Assembly (NCBI RefSeq): GCF_946151075.1
Contig: NZ_CAMGZB010000001.1
Span: 1,850,001 to 1,914,000 of the forward strand
Reading direction: 5' to 3'
DNA length: 64,000 bases
DNA from: Neobacillus sp. Marseille-Q6967
GTDB lineage: Bacteria; Bacillota; Bacilli; Bacillales; Cytobacillaceae
How positions within the stretch are numbered: the stretch's first letter is position 1; each line of letters starts with the position of its first letter. The notes under the pieces were generated by a model. The model was not told where the DNA came from. It worked only from the letters and a program-made list of their open reading frames with translations, and searched no databases. Shown piece after piece: positions 18,290 through 26,047 of the stretch. The translations under genes and the position numbers were made by a program.

Positions 18290-18628
18290 TTGAAGATATC
18301 TCAAAAAATGATTATCGTCCTTTTTGCCGCATTAGTGTTAGCAGGATTAAGCGGCTGTTCTGAAGAAAAAGCGGGCACAAGTCTAGCACCAGTGGAAGAA
18401 AAGGCGAAAGCCTCAAGCGATGACCCGCAAGAACAGGAAAAAGCAGTTCAAGAATTTGTTCTCGACAATACGAAAATCGTGAAAATTTTTAACGTCAGCA
18501 AACGAATTAATGAAAAACATCCGAATCTTGGCCCATTTTTCGTCATCCGAGGGATTGATGAACGCGGTCAGAAAAGTGAAATTTGGATTCAGGATATGAA
18601 AATTTTCGAAATGGCAAGTTCCAATTGA
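18290..18628 (+). CDS. Small lipoprotein, partner of the repeat protein
   Basis: The 112-residue protein starts at TTG, with AGGAGG inside the end of the upstream gene. It has a lipoprotein signal with lipobox LSGC (Cys23), a charged linker and a ~65-residue domain (FVLDNTKIVKIFNVSK...GPFFVIRGIDERGQKSEIWIQDMKIFE) that I do not recognise. It is co-transcribed with the eleven-repeat protein and may help anchor it at the membrane, which is an inference from position only. Confidence 0.75.
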   Translation: MKISQKMIIVLFAALVLAGLSGCSEEKAGTSLAPVEEKAKASSDDPQEQEKAVQEFVLDNTKIVKIFNVSKRINEKHPNLGPFFVIRGIDERGQKSEIWIQDMKIFEMASSN

Positions 18629-18637
18629 GCCAGAAAT

Positions 18638-18673
18638 AAAAAAGGAAAACGGTTGTTGCCGTTTTCCTTTTTT
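18638..18673. terminator. Bidirectional terminator between converging units
   Basis: A 15-bp perfect stem (AAAAAAGGAAAACGG/CCGTTTTCCTTTTTT) with loop TTGTTG. T runs on both strands serve the lipoprotein gene and the minus-strand polysaccharide operon. Confidence 0.9.
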
Positions 18674-21410
18674 ATTCCCTTTTAGGATCGGGTTTTACCG
18701 CCTGCTTTATTACGATGACACATAGTCCAAGGAAGAACCACAGGTACCGCCAATGAAGGGTGTCTAAAAATAAACTATTCACTAATAATCCAGTATAAAC
18801 AGCTAAAAATAAATACACTGGAAGGTTCCAAACTTTCCGTTTCCGAAAGCGGACCAGCAAGATGAACAGATAGATGAGAACAGCTGAAAATAATAGAAAG
18901 GCGATCCAGCCGTTTTCGGCAATGATTCGAATAAATAAACTATGCGTTGCGTAACCGAAATAATATTCAAACTGGCCCGGACCGATTCCAAACAAGTGAG
19001 AAGATCCTAGCGAGATTCCCTGCTCCTGGAAAAAGAATCGATCCTGGTCATAATGCTGCAAAAGCTGTGCCCCGCCCCAAAATCTCAACGTGAGGTAATG
19101 ACGAATCGTATCGCCTGCAAGGATGTTCAGAAAAGCGGTGACAGGCACCGTTAACAATACCAGCATGATTGTTTGTCCAAGCTTTCTTTTATAAAAAAAG
19201 AAAACAAGTAGGACGATTCCGAGATTGAGAATCGCAGCCCGTGACATCGCAGCCAATTGGACAGCCGTAATGACGCCTGCAAGCAAAATAAATCCAAAGT
19301 ATCTCGGTGAAAAATAATGATAGGAAAAGGCTTTATCCAACGCCAGTATAATTGCCAGGATGAGAAATGGTGCAAAATCATTCGGGTCGATAAAGAAGCC
19401 TTGCGCTCTCACCCCCTGAAACCAAGTGCCCCATACACCAAGCCCGAGCCATTTCTCAGAAATTACACCCGCTACGGAAATCACAACGGTGATCATATAC
19501 CCGTTCATCACACACCGGAATTCCTTCTCGGTTCGGGTGGTTATAATCATAAAATAAAAGATGCTTATTACAAACAGAGTATGAATAAAATAACTGATTC
19601 CGAGACTAGTATTTTTAGAGCTAAAGAGTGAAAGCAGGCTGACGACTAGAAAGACCCAAATGCCGGTGTTAATAAACCCAATCTCCCGGAGAGCTTTAAG
19701 CGTGCCTTTTTTTACAAAAAAGAACAACACGGCCATTCCAACAAATAGAAGGTCAAACAGCTTTATGTCTGTGTTCATGATTCCGAAGCTAGCAAATAGG
19801 ACAAAAAGTGCAAATGCACCGCGGTGCACCCATGCCAGATAGAGAATAATAGGAAGCAGCAGAAGGCCGCCAATAAGAAAGCCGGGAGAAACCCCTGCAG
19901 GAATCAGGGTCACCATAACACCTATTAACACACTGAATAAGATAATCGGCAAATAATAGGTTACTAGTTTTTTGATGACAATCCCCAAAACCTTTCTTTT
20001 TTGAAAAATAAAATAAACTAGAAAATAGGGCAAACCTGCCATCATTTTGAATAAGGGATGCCAATCCGCTAGCCATTGATTTTTTAAAACAATTAATGGA
20101 ACTGCGGCCAATAGGGAAAACAAAGTAACCAGAACTAGAATCTTCCATGGTATTTCCCATTTTATTGAGCGGTGCGAATACCTATAAAGCAGCAAACTAT
20201 ACACAATAAATCCTGTTGTTGTTGAAACCGCAGCACCCATTAATCCCCAGCTTGGGATGAGAAATAGATTTAGGACAACATTGCAAACGGCTGCAGCCGT
20301 GACAAAGTAAAACATCGACTTCGTTCTTTCGGCGATTTGGTATGTCAGCTGGCCGTATAACCCAAGATTCCAGGCAAAAAAACCTAAAATCAACACAGGG
20401 ATGACGACAGCGCCGCTCGTAAATTTTTCTCCTAATAGAATCTCACTGACCTCCACCCGAAAAATAGAAAAGTAGACGGCCAAGGGTACAGCTACCATGA
20501 TAAATAGGGTGGTAAAATGAAGAATCCGCTTTTCCATCCAAGCTTGATCACGCTGCTCCTGAACCTCTTTCATCATCAACGGCTGGGCGGCAAAATACAA
20601 CGGGTTGCACAGCAGGGCAATCGCTTGGACAGCTATCGTGAAATTCGCTGAATAAATCCCCACTTCATCAGAGGTTCGGAAATATTCGAGCAAGAAACGG
20701 TCGGTTAAATTTAAAACGGTTGTCCCAATGTACCAGCCAATGAGGGGGAAGCCATACTTCCAAAACTTCCGGGAGAAATCGGAAAATCTGCTTGCCGCAG
20801 GGATGCCCAGGAACACCTTTTGAGCCTTTACATACCTTAACATCGGGGCCAAGACAACCAGCTGGGCGATCACCGTGCCCCAGATAAATCCAGCCGGACC
20901 AACCGGAAGAATCATTACTAATATCATAATAATCCCAAACCTCGAAACAGATTGAAAAACGTTCAGATTGCGTAAGTTCTTCGCCTTGAGGTCCGCCTGG
21001 TAAACCGCGCTCAACACCATAAAATATAGGCTCGTTACCACCAGAAAAACAGAAGGCCAATAATAGTGATGGATAGCATCCGGTACAAAAAGATAACCGA
21101 TCGCAGCACCGATCAAAAATCCTATCGAAAGATAGAGGAGCAGCTGGTTTAAATTTCGGTTGAACGCAACGATCTGCCCCTGATATTCCGGCCGGAACCG
21201 CTGAACCGCCAACACCACCCACTGGGCAAGCAGCGAGCCGGCGATAATGGTCAGGTTGATGACAATCGTGTAAGTGCCGTATTCCTTTGGTGAAAAAAAT
21301 CTAGTAAACATCATTAATAGAAGTATATTAATAAGGGCGGGGGCTAAAAACACAGGGATATATAGAACGGTATCCCGGCTAATACGACTGATTGTGGTGG
21401 TAGATGGCAT
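18672..21410 (-). CDS. Flippase-polymerase fusion (Wzx-like N-terminus, O-antigen ligase/Wzy-like C-terminus)
   Basis: About 912 residues, roughly twice the size of either family. Residues 1 to ~470 look like a polysaccharide flippase (MOP/Wzx type): FTRFFSPKEYGTYTIV near the start, many membrane helices, WGLMGAAVSTTTGF near the end of that part. The second half looks like an O-antigen ligase/polymerase: RAQGFFIDPNDFAPFL, AAMSRAAILNL, GIGPGQFEYYFG and HSLFIRIIAENGW. The frame is open throughout. ATG at 21410 has AAGGAAG at better spacing than the GTG at 21416. It overlaps the upstream glycosyltransferase gene and is the last gene of the operon. A head-only repeat (19137-19149) is read in frame as TVPVTA in the polymerase half. 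Confidence 0.85.
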   Translation of the reverse strand: MPSTTTISRISRDTVLYIPVFLAPALINILLLMMFTRFFSPKEYGTYTIVINLTIIAGSLLAQWVVLAVQRFRPEYQGQIVAFNRNLNQLLLYLSIGFLIGAAIGYLFVPDAIHHYYWPSVFLVVTSLYFMVLSAVYQADLKAKNLRNLNVFQSVSRFGIIMILVMILPVGPAGFIWGTVIAQLVVLAPMLRYVKAQKVFLGIPAASRFSDFSRKFWKYGFPLIGWYIGTTVLNLTDRFLLEYFRTSDEVGIYSANFTIAVQAIALLCNPLYFAAQPLMMKEVQEQRDQAWMEKRILHFTTLFIMVAVPLAVYFSIFRVEVSEILLGEKFTSGAVVIPVLILGFFAWNLGLYGQLTYQIAERTKSMFYFVTAAAVCNVVLNLFLIPSWGLMGAAVSTTTGFIVYSLLLYRYSHRSIKWEIPWKILVLVTLFSLLAAVPLIVLKNQWLADWHPLFKMMAGLPYFLVYFIFQKRKVLGIVIKKLVTYYLPIILFSVLIGVMVTLIPAGVSPGFLIGGLLLLPIILYLAWVHRGAFALFVLFASFGIMNTDIKLFDLLFVGMAVLFFFVKKGTLKALREIGFINTGIWVFLVVSLLSLFSSKNTSLGISYFIHTLFVISIFYFMIITTRTEKEFRCVMNGYMITVVISVAGVISEKWLGLGVWGTWFQGVRAQGFFIDPNDFAPFLILAIILALDKAFSYHYFSPRYFGFILLAGVITAVQLAAMSRAAILNLGIVLLVFFFYKRKLGQTIMLVLLTVPVTAFLNILAGDTIRHYLTLRFWGGAQLLQHYDQDRFFFQEQGISLGSSHLFGIGPGQFEYYFGYATHSLFIRIIAENGWIAFLLFSAVLIYLFILLVRFRKRKVWNLPVYLFLAVYTGLLVNSLFLDTLHWRYLWFFLGLCVIVIKQAVKPDPKRE
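19137..19149 (+). repeat. Head-only repeat inside the flippase-polymerase gene
   Basis: Exact GGTGACAGGCACC, read from the other strand as part of an intact coding frame (TVPVTA). Confidence 0.5.
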
Positions 21411-22518
21411 TTTCACTTCTTCCTTTAAAATAAACGTTATTTGTCTCCCTGCACATTCTTTCCACTGTGAAGAGGTTTGCCTGTCCTAACAAGTACTTCC
21501 CGAGTTCTTCACGAACGGTATCATTTGAAAGCAAGGTGCGAACCTTTTCAAACATACTTTTATCATCATTGATGCTTACCAGGACATTTCTTTCACTGAT
21601 TACTTCCCTGATGCCGCCGACATCGGTGCTGATGACCGGAAGTCCCCGACTGCACGCTTCGAGCAGAACATAGGGCAGTCCTTCCTTATGCGAAGTAATG
21701 ACCATTACATGCATTTGGTCCATCCACTCAAGAACATTTTCCTGATTACCTTTAAACTGAATAGGGAGATGCTGCGTTGATGCAAGCCGCTGATAATGGT
21801 TGAAGAGCGGGCCATCGCCGATCAGCCAAAACTCCACATCCTTTTTCTTTTTAAAAAGTTCTGCCACCCGCAAAAGCATATCGAGATTTTTTTCAGAGGC
21901 AAATCTGCCGACAAACCCGATGATATTCTTGTCCGCTTCTTTTAATCTTGCTTGTTTTTCCTGCCATTCTGTCTCGGTAAGGATCGAGTTTCCAGGGATG
22001 CCGTTATGGACGGTGGTTAGTTTTTTCGTTGAGATTCCCTGCTTGCTGCCATATTGATAATCATACCTGCTCACAGTGATAATATCGGTTGAAAGCCAGC
22101 TGCAAAGCATCTCAAGAAAAATATAAAACAGTTTTTTTTTCCTTGAGAGAGTCGGATCGGTAAATACAAAACCATGAGAAGTAAAAATATTTTTTCGGGT
22201 TCGATTCATAAAACCCGCTAATCTAGCAAGGATCCCCGCTTTTGAGCTGTGGGAATGAACAACATCAAACTTTCCCCTTTTGATAAACCGCGAAAGCTTC
22301 CATAATGCGATAAGGTCCTCTTTGAACTTAATAGTTCGCGGGATTGGTATGACAGTGACTGAGATGCCTTTGTCTTGTAACTCCTTCACCAGGGGGCCGT
22401 GTTCGCCGGCCACCACCTGAACTTCATTGCTATGCTGTGAAAACCATTCTGCTAAATAAAGTAAATGTCTTTGGGCTCCGCCAATATCCGCACCGGTAAT
22501 AACATAAAGAATTTTCAT
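21379..22518 (-). CDS. Glycosyltransferase family 4 (first to act from the operon's 3' half)
   Basis: The true start is the ATG at 22518 (MKILYVITGADIGGAQRHL); the frame is open upstream but that part overlaps the preceding gene. The 379-residue protein has the GT-B layout: N-terminal GGAQRHL loop, HSHSSKAGILARLA, then a C-terminal donor-binding half with IGFVGRFASEKNLDMLL and the EGLPYVLLEACSRGLPVIST block, which holds the E-x7-E motif. It probably adds a sugar to a lipid-linked exopolysaccharide unit at the inner face of the membrane. Its start overlaps the upstream gene's stop (ATGA). Confidence 0.88.
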   Translation of the reverse strand: MKILYVITGADIGGAQRHLLYLAEWFSQHSNEVQVVAGEHGPLVKELQDKGISVTVIPIPRTIKFKEDLIALWKLSRFIKRGKFDVVHSHSSKAGILARLAGFMNRTRKNIFTSHGFVFTDPTLSRKKKLFYIFLEMLCSWLSTDIITVSRYDYQYGSKQGISTKKLTTVHNGIPGNSILTETEWQEKQARLKEADKNIIGFVGRFASEKNLDMLLRVAELFKKKKDVEFWLIGDGPLFNHYQRLASTQHLPIQFKGNQENVLEWMDQMHVMVITSHKEGLPYVLLEACSRGLPVISTDVGGIREVISERNVLVSINDDKSMFEKVRTLLSNDTVREELGKYLLGQANLFTVERMCRETNNVYFKGRSENAIYHHNQSY

Positions 22519-23627
22519 AGGGTTGCGGTGTAAATGACACCTTCCACTCCTTTGATAAACCTTTCTTTTGTAAAAAAACTTTGGTACCTTGTTCGGGCCT
22601 GTTCGCCCATCCGCTTGCATTCTTGTCGGTTTTCGAGAAAATAGGTTAGTTTTTCTATAAGCGCTTTGTCACTGCCGGGCGGGATGAGAAAACCAGTTTT
22701 ACCGTCGACAATTAATTCAGGTACACCGCCGACGTTGGTTGCAATTGCTGGCACCCCGGCGGACATCGCCTCAATGATGGTTAATGGCATTCCTTCTGTA
22801 TCGGATGGCAGGATGAGGACATCGGACTGGCTTACTAGTTCGATGGGGTTTTCGACCCAGCCGTGGAATATGACATCATCTGTTGCAGTGGCCTGAAGTT
22901 TGTTTTTATAGTCATCCCTATGCCACGAAGGTTTTTCACCGATGAGATGGAGTTGAACGTGATAGCCGGATTTTTTTAGTTTCGTTACGGCTGAAATGGC
23001 TAGATCCTGTCGTTTCCCTTCAATCAGGCTAGCAACCATGCTGATGGTAAAGGGTCTGGCCGTTTTTTCATTAGTGGAGGGGGGAATCTCCACACCGTTA
23101 TGAACGACTTTAAAGGTCTTTTGCGGAAATTGAGCCCGGTAGTTCTCTGCTAAAGAATGTGATACGACGATGATCGTATCAGCCGCTCGGACCGCAAGCT
23201 TTCCTAAAAAGTTTTGCAGCTGTTCTTCACCATGAATATGCCAAATGACCTTTCGTCCGAGAATTTTTGCGGGCCAGCCAATCACAAGCTGGGAGCGGAA
23301 TTGGCTGGTATACACGATGTTGACCCGATGCTTTAGGATAAAGTGAATCACTCTTATCAGATGGGGTATCATTCGAACACCTTGTTGGAGTATATAAAAC
23401 CATCCCGATTTTAGTTCCCCCTTGCGGACTTGATTGACCCTTTTGTGTATGGGAATAATCGTTGGAGTTTTGCCAAGGGCGATGGCCCGGCTGTTCATCG
23501 GTCCGTCTGTTGATGTGACGAAGAATGTTTCGATTTCTTTATTTTCCAAGGAGGTTAAGAGCTCCAACTCACATTTTTGAGCTCCGCCCCATTCGGGCCG
23601 GCTTTCGTAAAATAAAATACGCACCAT
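22515..23627 (-). CDS. Glycosyltransferase family 4 (second)
   Basis: The 370-residue protein starts at the ATG at 23627 (MVRILFYESRPEWGGAQKCE), one base after the sugar-transferase stop; a longer open frame upstream is within that gene. GT-B features: WGGAQ near the N-terminus, VWHIHGEEQ-like acceptor region, IVVSHSLAENY, then SMVASLIEGKRQDLAI and EGMPLTIIEAMSAGVPAIAT with E-x7-E. It acts in the same exopolysaccharide pathway. It overlaps the next gene by 4 bases (ATGA), indicating translational coupling. Confidence 0.88.
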   Translation of the reverse strand: MVRILFYESRPEWGGAQKCELELLTSLENKEIETFFVTSTDGPMNSRAIALGKTPTIIPIHKRVNQVRKGELKSGWFYILQQGVRMIPHLIRVIHFILKHRVNIVYTSQFRSQLVIGWPAKILGRKVIWHIHGEEQLQNFLGKLAVRAADTIIVVSHSLAENYRAQFPQKTFKVVHNGVEIPPSTNEKTARPFTISMVASLIEGKRQDLAISAVTKLKKSGYHVQLHLIGEKPSWHRDDYKNKLQATATDDVIFHGWVENPIELVSQSDVLILPSDTEGMPLTIIEAMSAGVPAIATNVGGVPELIVDGKTGFLIPPGSDKALIEKLTYFLENRQECKRMGEQARTRYQSFFTKERFIKGVEGVIYTATL

Positions 23628-23628
23628 G

Positions 23629-24249
23629 TTATCTCCATCCTTTGCAAAACAAAATGACCGGAATCGATTTAAGGATGATTTTCGCATCCATCCAAAAAGA
23701 AAAGTGGCGGATATAGTATAAGTCGAACTCAAGCTTTTCCTTTGGGGAAAGGTCGTAGCCGCCGTGAATCTGGGCCCATCCCGTGATTCCCGGTTTTACC
23801 TTTAGGCGCTCGCGAAAGCGGGGAAGCTTTTTTTCAATGTCTTTTATGAAAACCTCCCGTTCCGGCCGGGGGCCGATGAGCGACATTTCACCGCGCAGGA
23901 TATTGATAAACTGGGGAATTTCATCAATCCGGTATTTTCGTAAAAATCGGCCTATGGTGGTTATTCGTTCATCATTCGGCTGGGCTAATTGAGGTCCGTC
24001 CTTTTCTGCATCCAGCCACATCGTTCTAAACTTGATTAAGGTAAAGGGCTCCCCGTTTAGGCCGATTCGTTCTTGCCGGTAAAAAATCGGTCCGGATGAA
24101 TTGAGCTTGATTAAAATGGAAAAGGCAACTAAGAACGGCAAAAGTATAAGTAGGGCAGAAAGACATAATAGAAAATCAATCGCATGTTTTAGATGAAAAT
24201 ACGCGGATTTGGGCTGTTTAACCGTTCCCGCTTGTTCGGTTACGTTCAA
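23629..24249 (-). CDS. Undecaprenyl-phosphate sugar phosphotransferase (bacterial sugar transferase family)
   Basis: This 206-residue enzyme should start repeat-unit synthesis by moving a sugar-1-phosphate to undecaprenyl phosphate. It has one hydrophobic segment (about residues 25-48) and then the family blocks in order: FYRQERIG, TLIKFRTM, YRIDEIPQFINILRGEMSLIGPRPE and LKVKPGITGWAQIHG. It is the short form without the N-terminal multi-helix domain (EpsL/WcaJ C-terminal type). It is followed at once by the glycosyltransferase genes. Confidence 0.92.
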   Translation of the reverse strand: MNVTEQAGTVKQPKSAYFHLKHAIDFLLCLSALLILLPFLVAFSILIKLNSSGPIFYRQERIGLNGEPFTLIKFRTMWLDAEKDGPQLAQPNDERITTIGRFLRKYRIDEIPQFINILRGEMSLIGPRPEREVFIKDIEKKLPRFRERLKVKPGITGWAQIHGGYDLSPKEKLEFDLYYIRHFSFWMDAKIILKSIPVILFCKGWR

Positions 24250-24261
24250 TTTATATCACCC

Positions 24262-25188
24262 CTAGTTTAATATCAGAGGTTCTGGTTTTTCGGTAAATTC
24301 CTCTATTGTCTGGGCTATCCCTTCGGTAATTGTTGTCGTTGGCGACCAGTCAAAAAAGGTGCTAATCCTTGTAGAATCTAGGCAGCTATTTGAAATATCG
24401 CCGCTTTTAATAGGTTGATAAATGGGGTGGAATGGATGGTTTGTATGGTTTTGTAGAGTTTGGATGATGTTGTTGATGGATGTTTCCCGATTTGTGCCGA
24501 CATTGAATGTTTGATTTTTACCTAAATTTAATGCCAGGAGATTGGCATAGGTTACGTCTTCCACATAGATAAAGTCACGAGTTTGCTCCCCATTTCCGTA
24601 AAGGACAGGTGGTTTCCCTTTCCTAACTTTGTTTATAAAAATGGATATCACACCGCCTTCTCCAGTAAGGCCCTGCCTCGGACCGTAGACATTGGCATAA
24701 CGAAGGATGCAATATTCGATGCCATATTGCTGGTGATATAACTTTATATAATGTTCTGCGGCCAGCTTCGATAAACCGTAATTTGAAATTGGCTGCGTTG
24801 GATGTGTTTCCGGAGTAGGCAAGTATACGGGCAGTCCATAAACGGCTGCAGAGCTGGCGAAAATCATTTTAGAATGATACCTTCTGCAATGCTCGAGGAG
24901 CAAAATCGTTCCGAGTATATTTGTATGTGCATCAACAGCAGGGTTATTCATCGATGTTTGCACGCATACCTGGGCGGCTAAGTGAATGACAGCACTAGGT
25001 GTGTGTTCAGCAAAAATTTGCTTGAGCAGTACTTGGTTTGTTATATCACCTAGATAATAACGAGCCTTTGGGTTTGGAGCGAAACTTTTGTGCAGGTCAA
25101 GGACAATGGTGGTAAAACCTTGTTTAATGAGCAGATCTACTGTGTGGGAACCAATAAATCCCGCACCGCCTGTAACCAGTACCTTCAT
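24262..25188 (-). CDS. NAD-dependent UDP-sugar epimerase/dehydratase
   Basis: Extended SDR enzyme of 308 residues. The Rossmann motif GGAGFIG is at residues 7-13 and the catalytic YxxxK is Tyr137-Lys141 (NYGLSK), with Ser in SSAAVYG (112-118). YANVYGPRQG and the GNGEQTRDFIYVEDV segment are typical of GalE/WbpP-like UDP-hexose 4-epimerases. It probably supplies the UDP-sugar used by the transferase genes below it. GGAGGGG upstream fits the ATG at 25188. It is the first gene of the five-gene exopolysaccharide operon. Confidence 0.88.
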   Translation of the reverse strand: MKVLVTGGAGFIGSHTVDLLIKQGFTTIVLDLHKSFAPNPKARYYLGDITNQVLLKQIFAEHTPSAVIHLAAQVCVQTSMNNPAVDAHTNILGTILLLEHCRRYHSKMIFASSAAVYGLPVYLPTPETHPTQPISNYGLSKLAAEHYIKLYHQQYGIEYCILRYANVYGPRQGLTGEGGVISIFINKVRKGKPPVLYGNGEQTRDFIYVEDVTYANLLALNLGKNQTFNVGTNRETSINNIIQTLQNHTNHPFHPIYQPIKSGDISNSCLDSTRISTFFDWSPTTTITEGIAQTIEEFTEKPEPLILN

Positions 25189-25423
25189 TTTGAACCCCTC
25201 CTGTATAAACTAGGAAATTTATCTTAGGAATAGAATTGTTATACCTTTTTGTAGATCGCTTGTAGGAGTTCTTGACTATTCCTTGCATCAGATCTCGACA
25301 GGTTTCTTCGCATTCCCAAAGGGATGATGTAGGAAAAAAGATTCATCCTCTCTTTTAAATACTATTTAATTTTAGGTGGACATATTCATGGATTAGAGGA
25401 TTTTATTGATGAAGGAGAAGACT

Positions 25424-25894
25424 ATGTCAAGAAAATTAGTAAGAACAAAGGGGTTATTGACAGGAATCCTAATGCTTGTAATCGTATTGATTGTTTTTTT
25501 ACTATTAAAAGTTGGATTGTCCTCTTCGGGAAAAGAAGCAGCGGAAGTGGTAATAGAGTTTTATCAGTACGAACAGAAAGGGGAATTTGCAAGTTCCTGG
25601 GCCTTATTTCATTCCACAATGAAAGAAAAATTTCCAAAAGGACATTATATCCAAGATCGGGCCCATGTCTTTATGAACCACTTCGGTGTTGAAACCTTCA
25701 CCTTTACCATTGGCGAAACCGAAGAATTTGAAAAATGGAAACTCTCCAAAGACGGCCCAGAATTCCAAAACGTCTATTTGGTGCCTGTCACCCAAACCTA
25801 CAAAGGAAAATACGGCAACTTCGACCTTGAACAAAAAGTCTTCGCCGTAGAAGAAAAAGGAAAATGGAAAATCCTTTGGGACTATAATCGTTAG
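25424..25894 (+). CDS. Membrane-anchored NTF2-like protein of unknown function
   Basis: About 156 residues: one N-terminal membrane helix (GLLTGILMLVIVLIVFLLL), then a domain beginning EAAEVVIEFYQYEQKGEFASSWALFH, the pattern of NTF2-like (SnoaL/DUF4878-type) folds. AAGGAG lies six bases before the ATG at 25424; an ATG at 25409 is also possible. The head of the dispersed repeat (25780-25792) is translated in frame as LVPVT inside the domain, and the TAG stop is followed immediately by a full repeat copy. Role unknown. Confidence 0.7.
   Translation: MSRKLVRTKGLLTGILMLVIVLIVFLLLKVGLSSSGKEAAEVVIEFYQYEQKGEFASSWALFHSTMKEKFPKGHYIQDRAHVFMNHFGVETFTFTIGETEEFEKWKLSKDGPEFQNVYLVPVTQTYKGKYGNFDLEQKVFAVEEKGKWKILWDYNR
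25780..25792 (-). repeat. Head-only repeat inside a coding region
   Basis: Exact inverted head GGTGCCTGTCACC, in frame in the NTF2-like gene (LVPVT). Confidence 0.5.
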
Positions 25895-25895
25895 C

Positions 25896-25951
25896 GGTGC
25901 CTGTCACCGCTCGTGGACAAATAGCCAATTTGTCCGCCTGGGGTGGACAGT
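25896..25951 (-). repeat. Dispersed palindromic repeat, long variant with inverted loop
   Basis: The inverted head is followed by GCTCGTGGACAAAT...ATTTGTCC and GCCTGGGGTGGACAGT. Compared with canonical copies the segment between the TGTCC and GGACA arms is inverted, and the outer stem is extended by AAAT/ATTT. It begins right after a stop codon. Confidence 0.8.
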
Positions 25952-25981
25952 AGAATCCATTATCTTTATTCTATTTAAAGT

Positions 25982-25994
25982 GGTGACAGGCACC
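25982..25994 (+). repeat. Head-only repeat next to a terminator
   Basis: Exact GGTGACAGGCACC, three bases from the bidirectional terminator and 30 bases from a full copy. Confidence 0.65.
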
Positions 25995-25997
25995 GCA

Positions 25998-26030
25998 AAA
26001 AAATCCAGGCTGCGAGAGCCTGGATTTTTT
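25998..26030. terminator. Bidirectional terminator
   Basis: AAAAAATCCAGGCT pairs perfectly with AGCCTGGATTTTTT around GCGAG. It serves the penicillin acylase gene on the minus strand and the NTF2-like gene on the plus strand. Confidence 0.9.
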
Positions 26031-26047
26031 AAATGTTATTACGTTGT

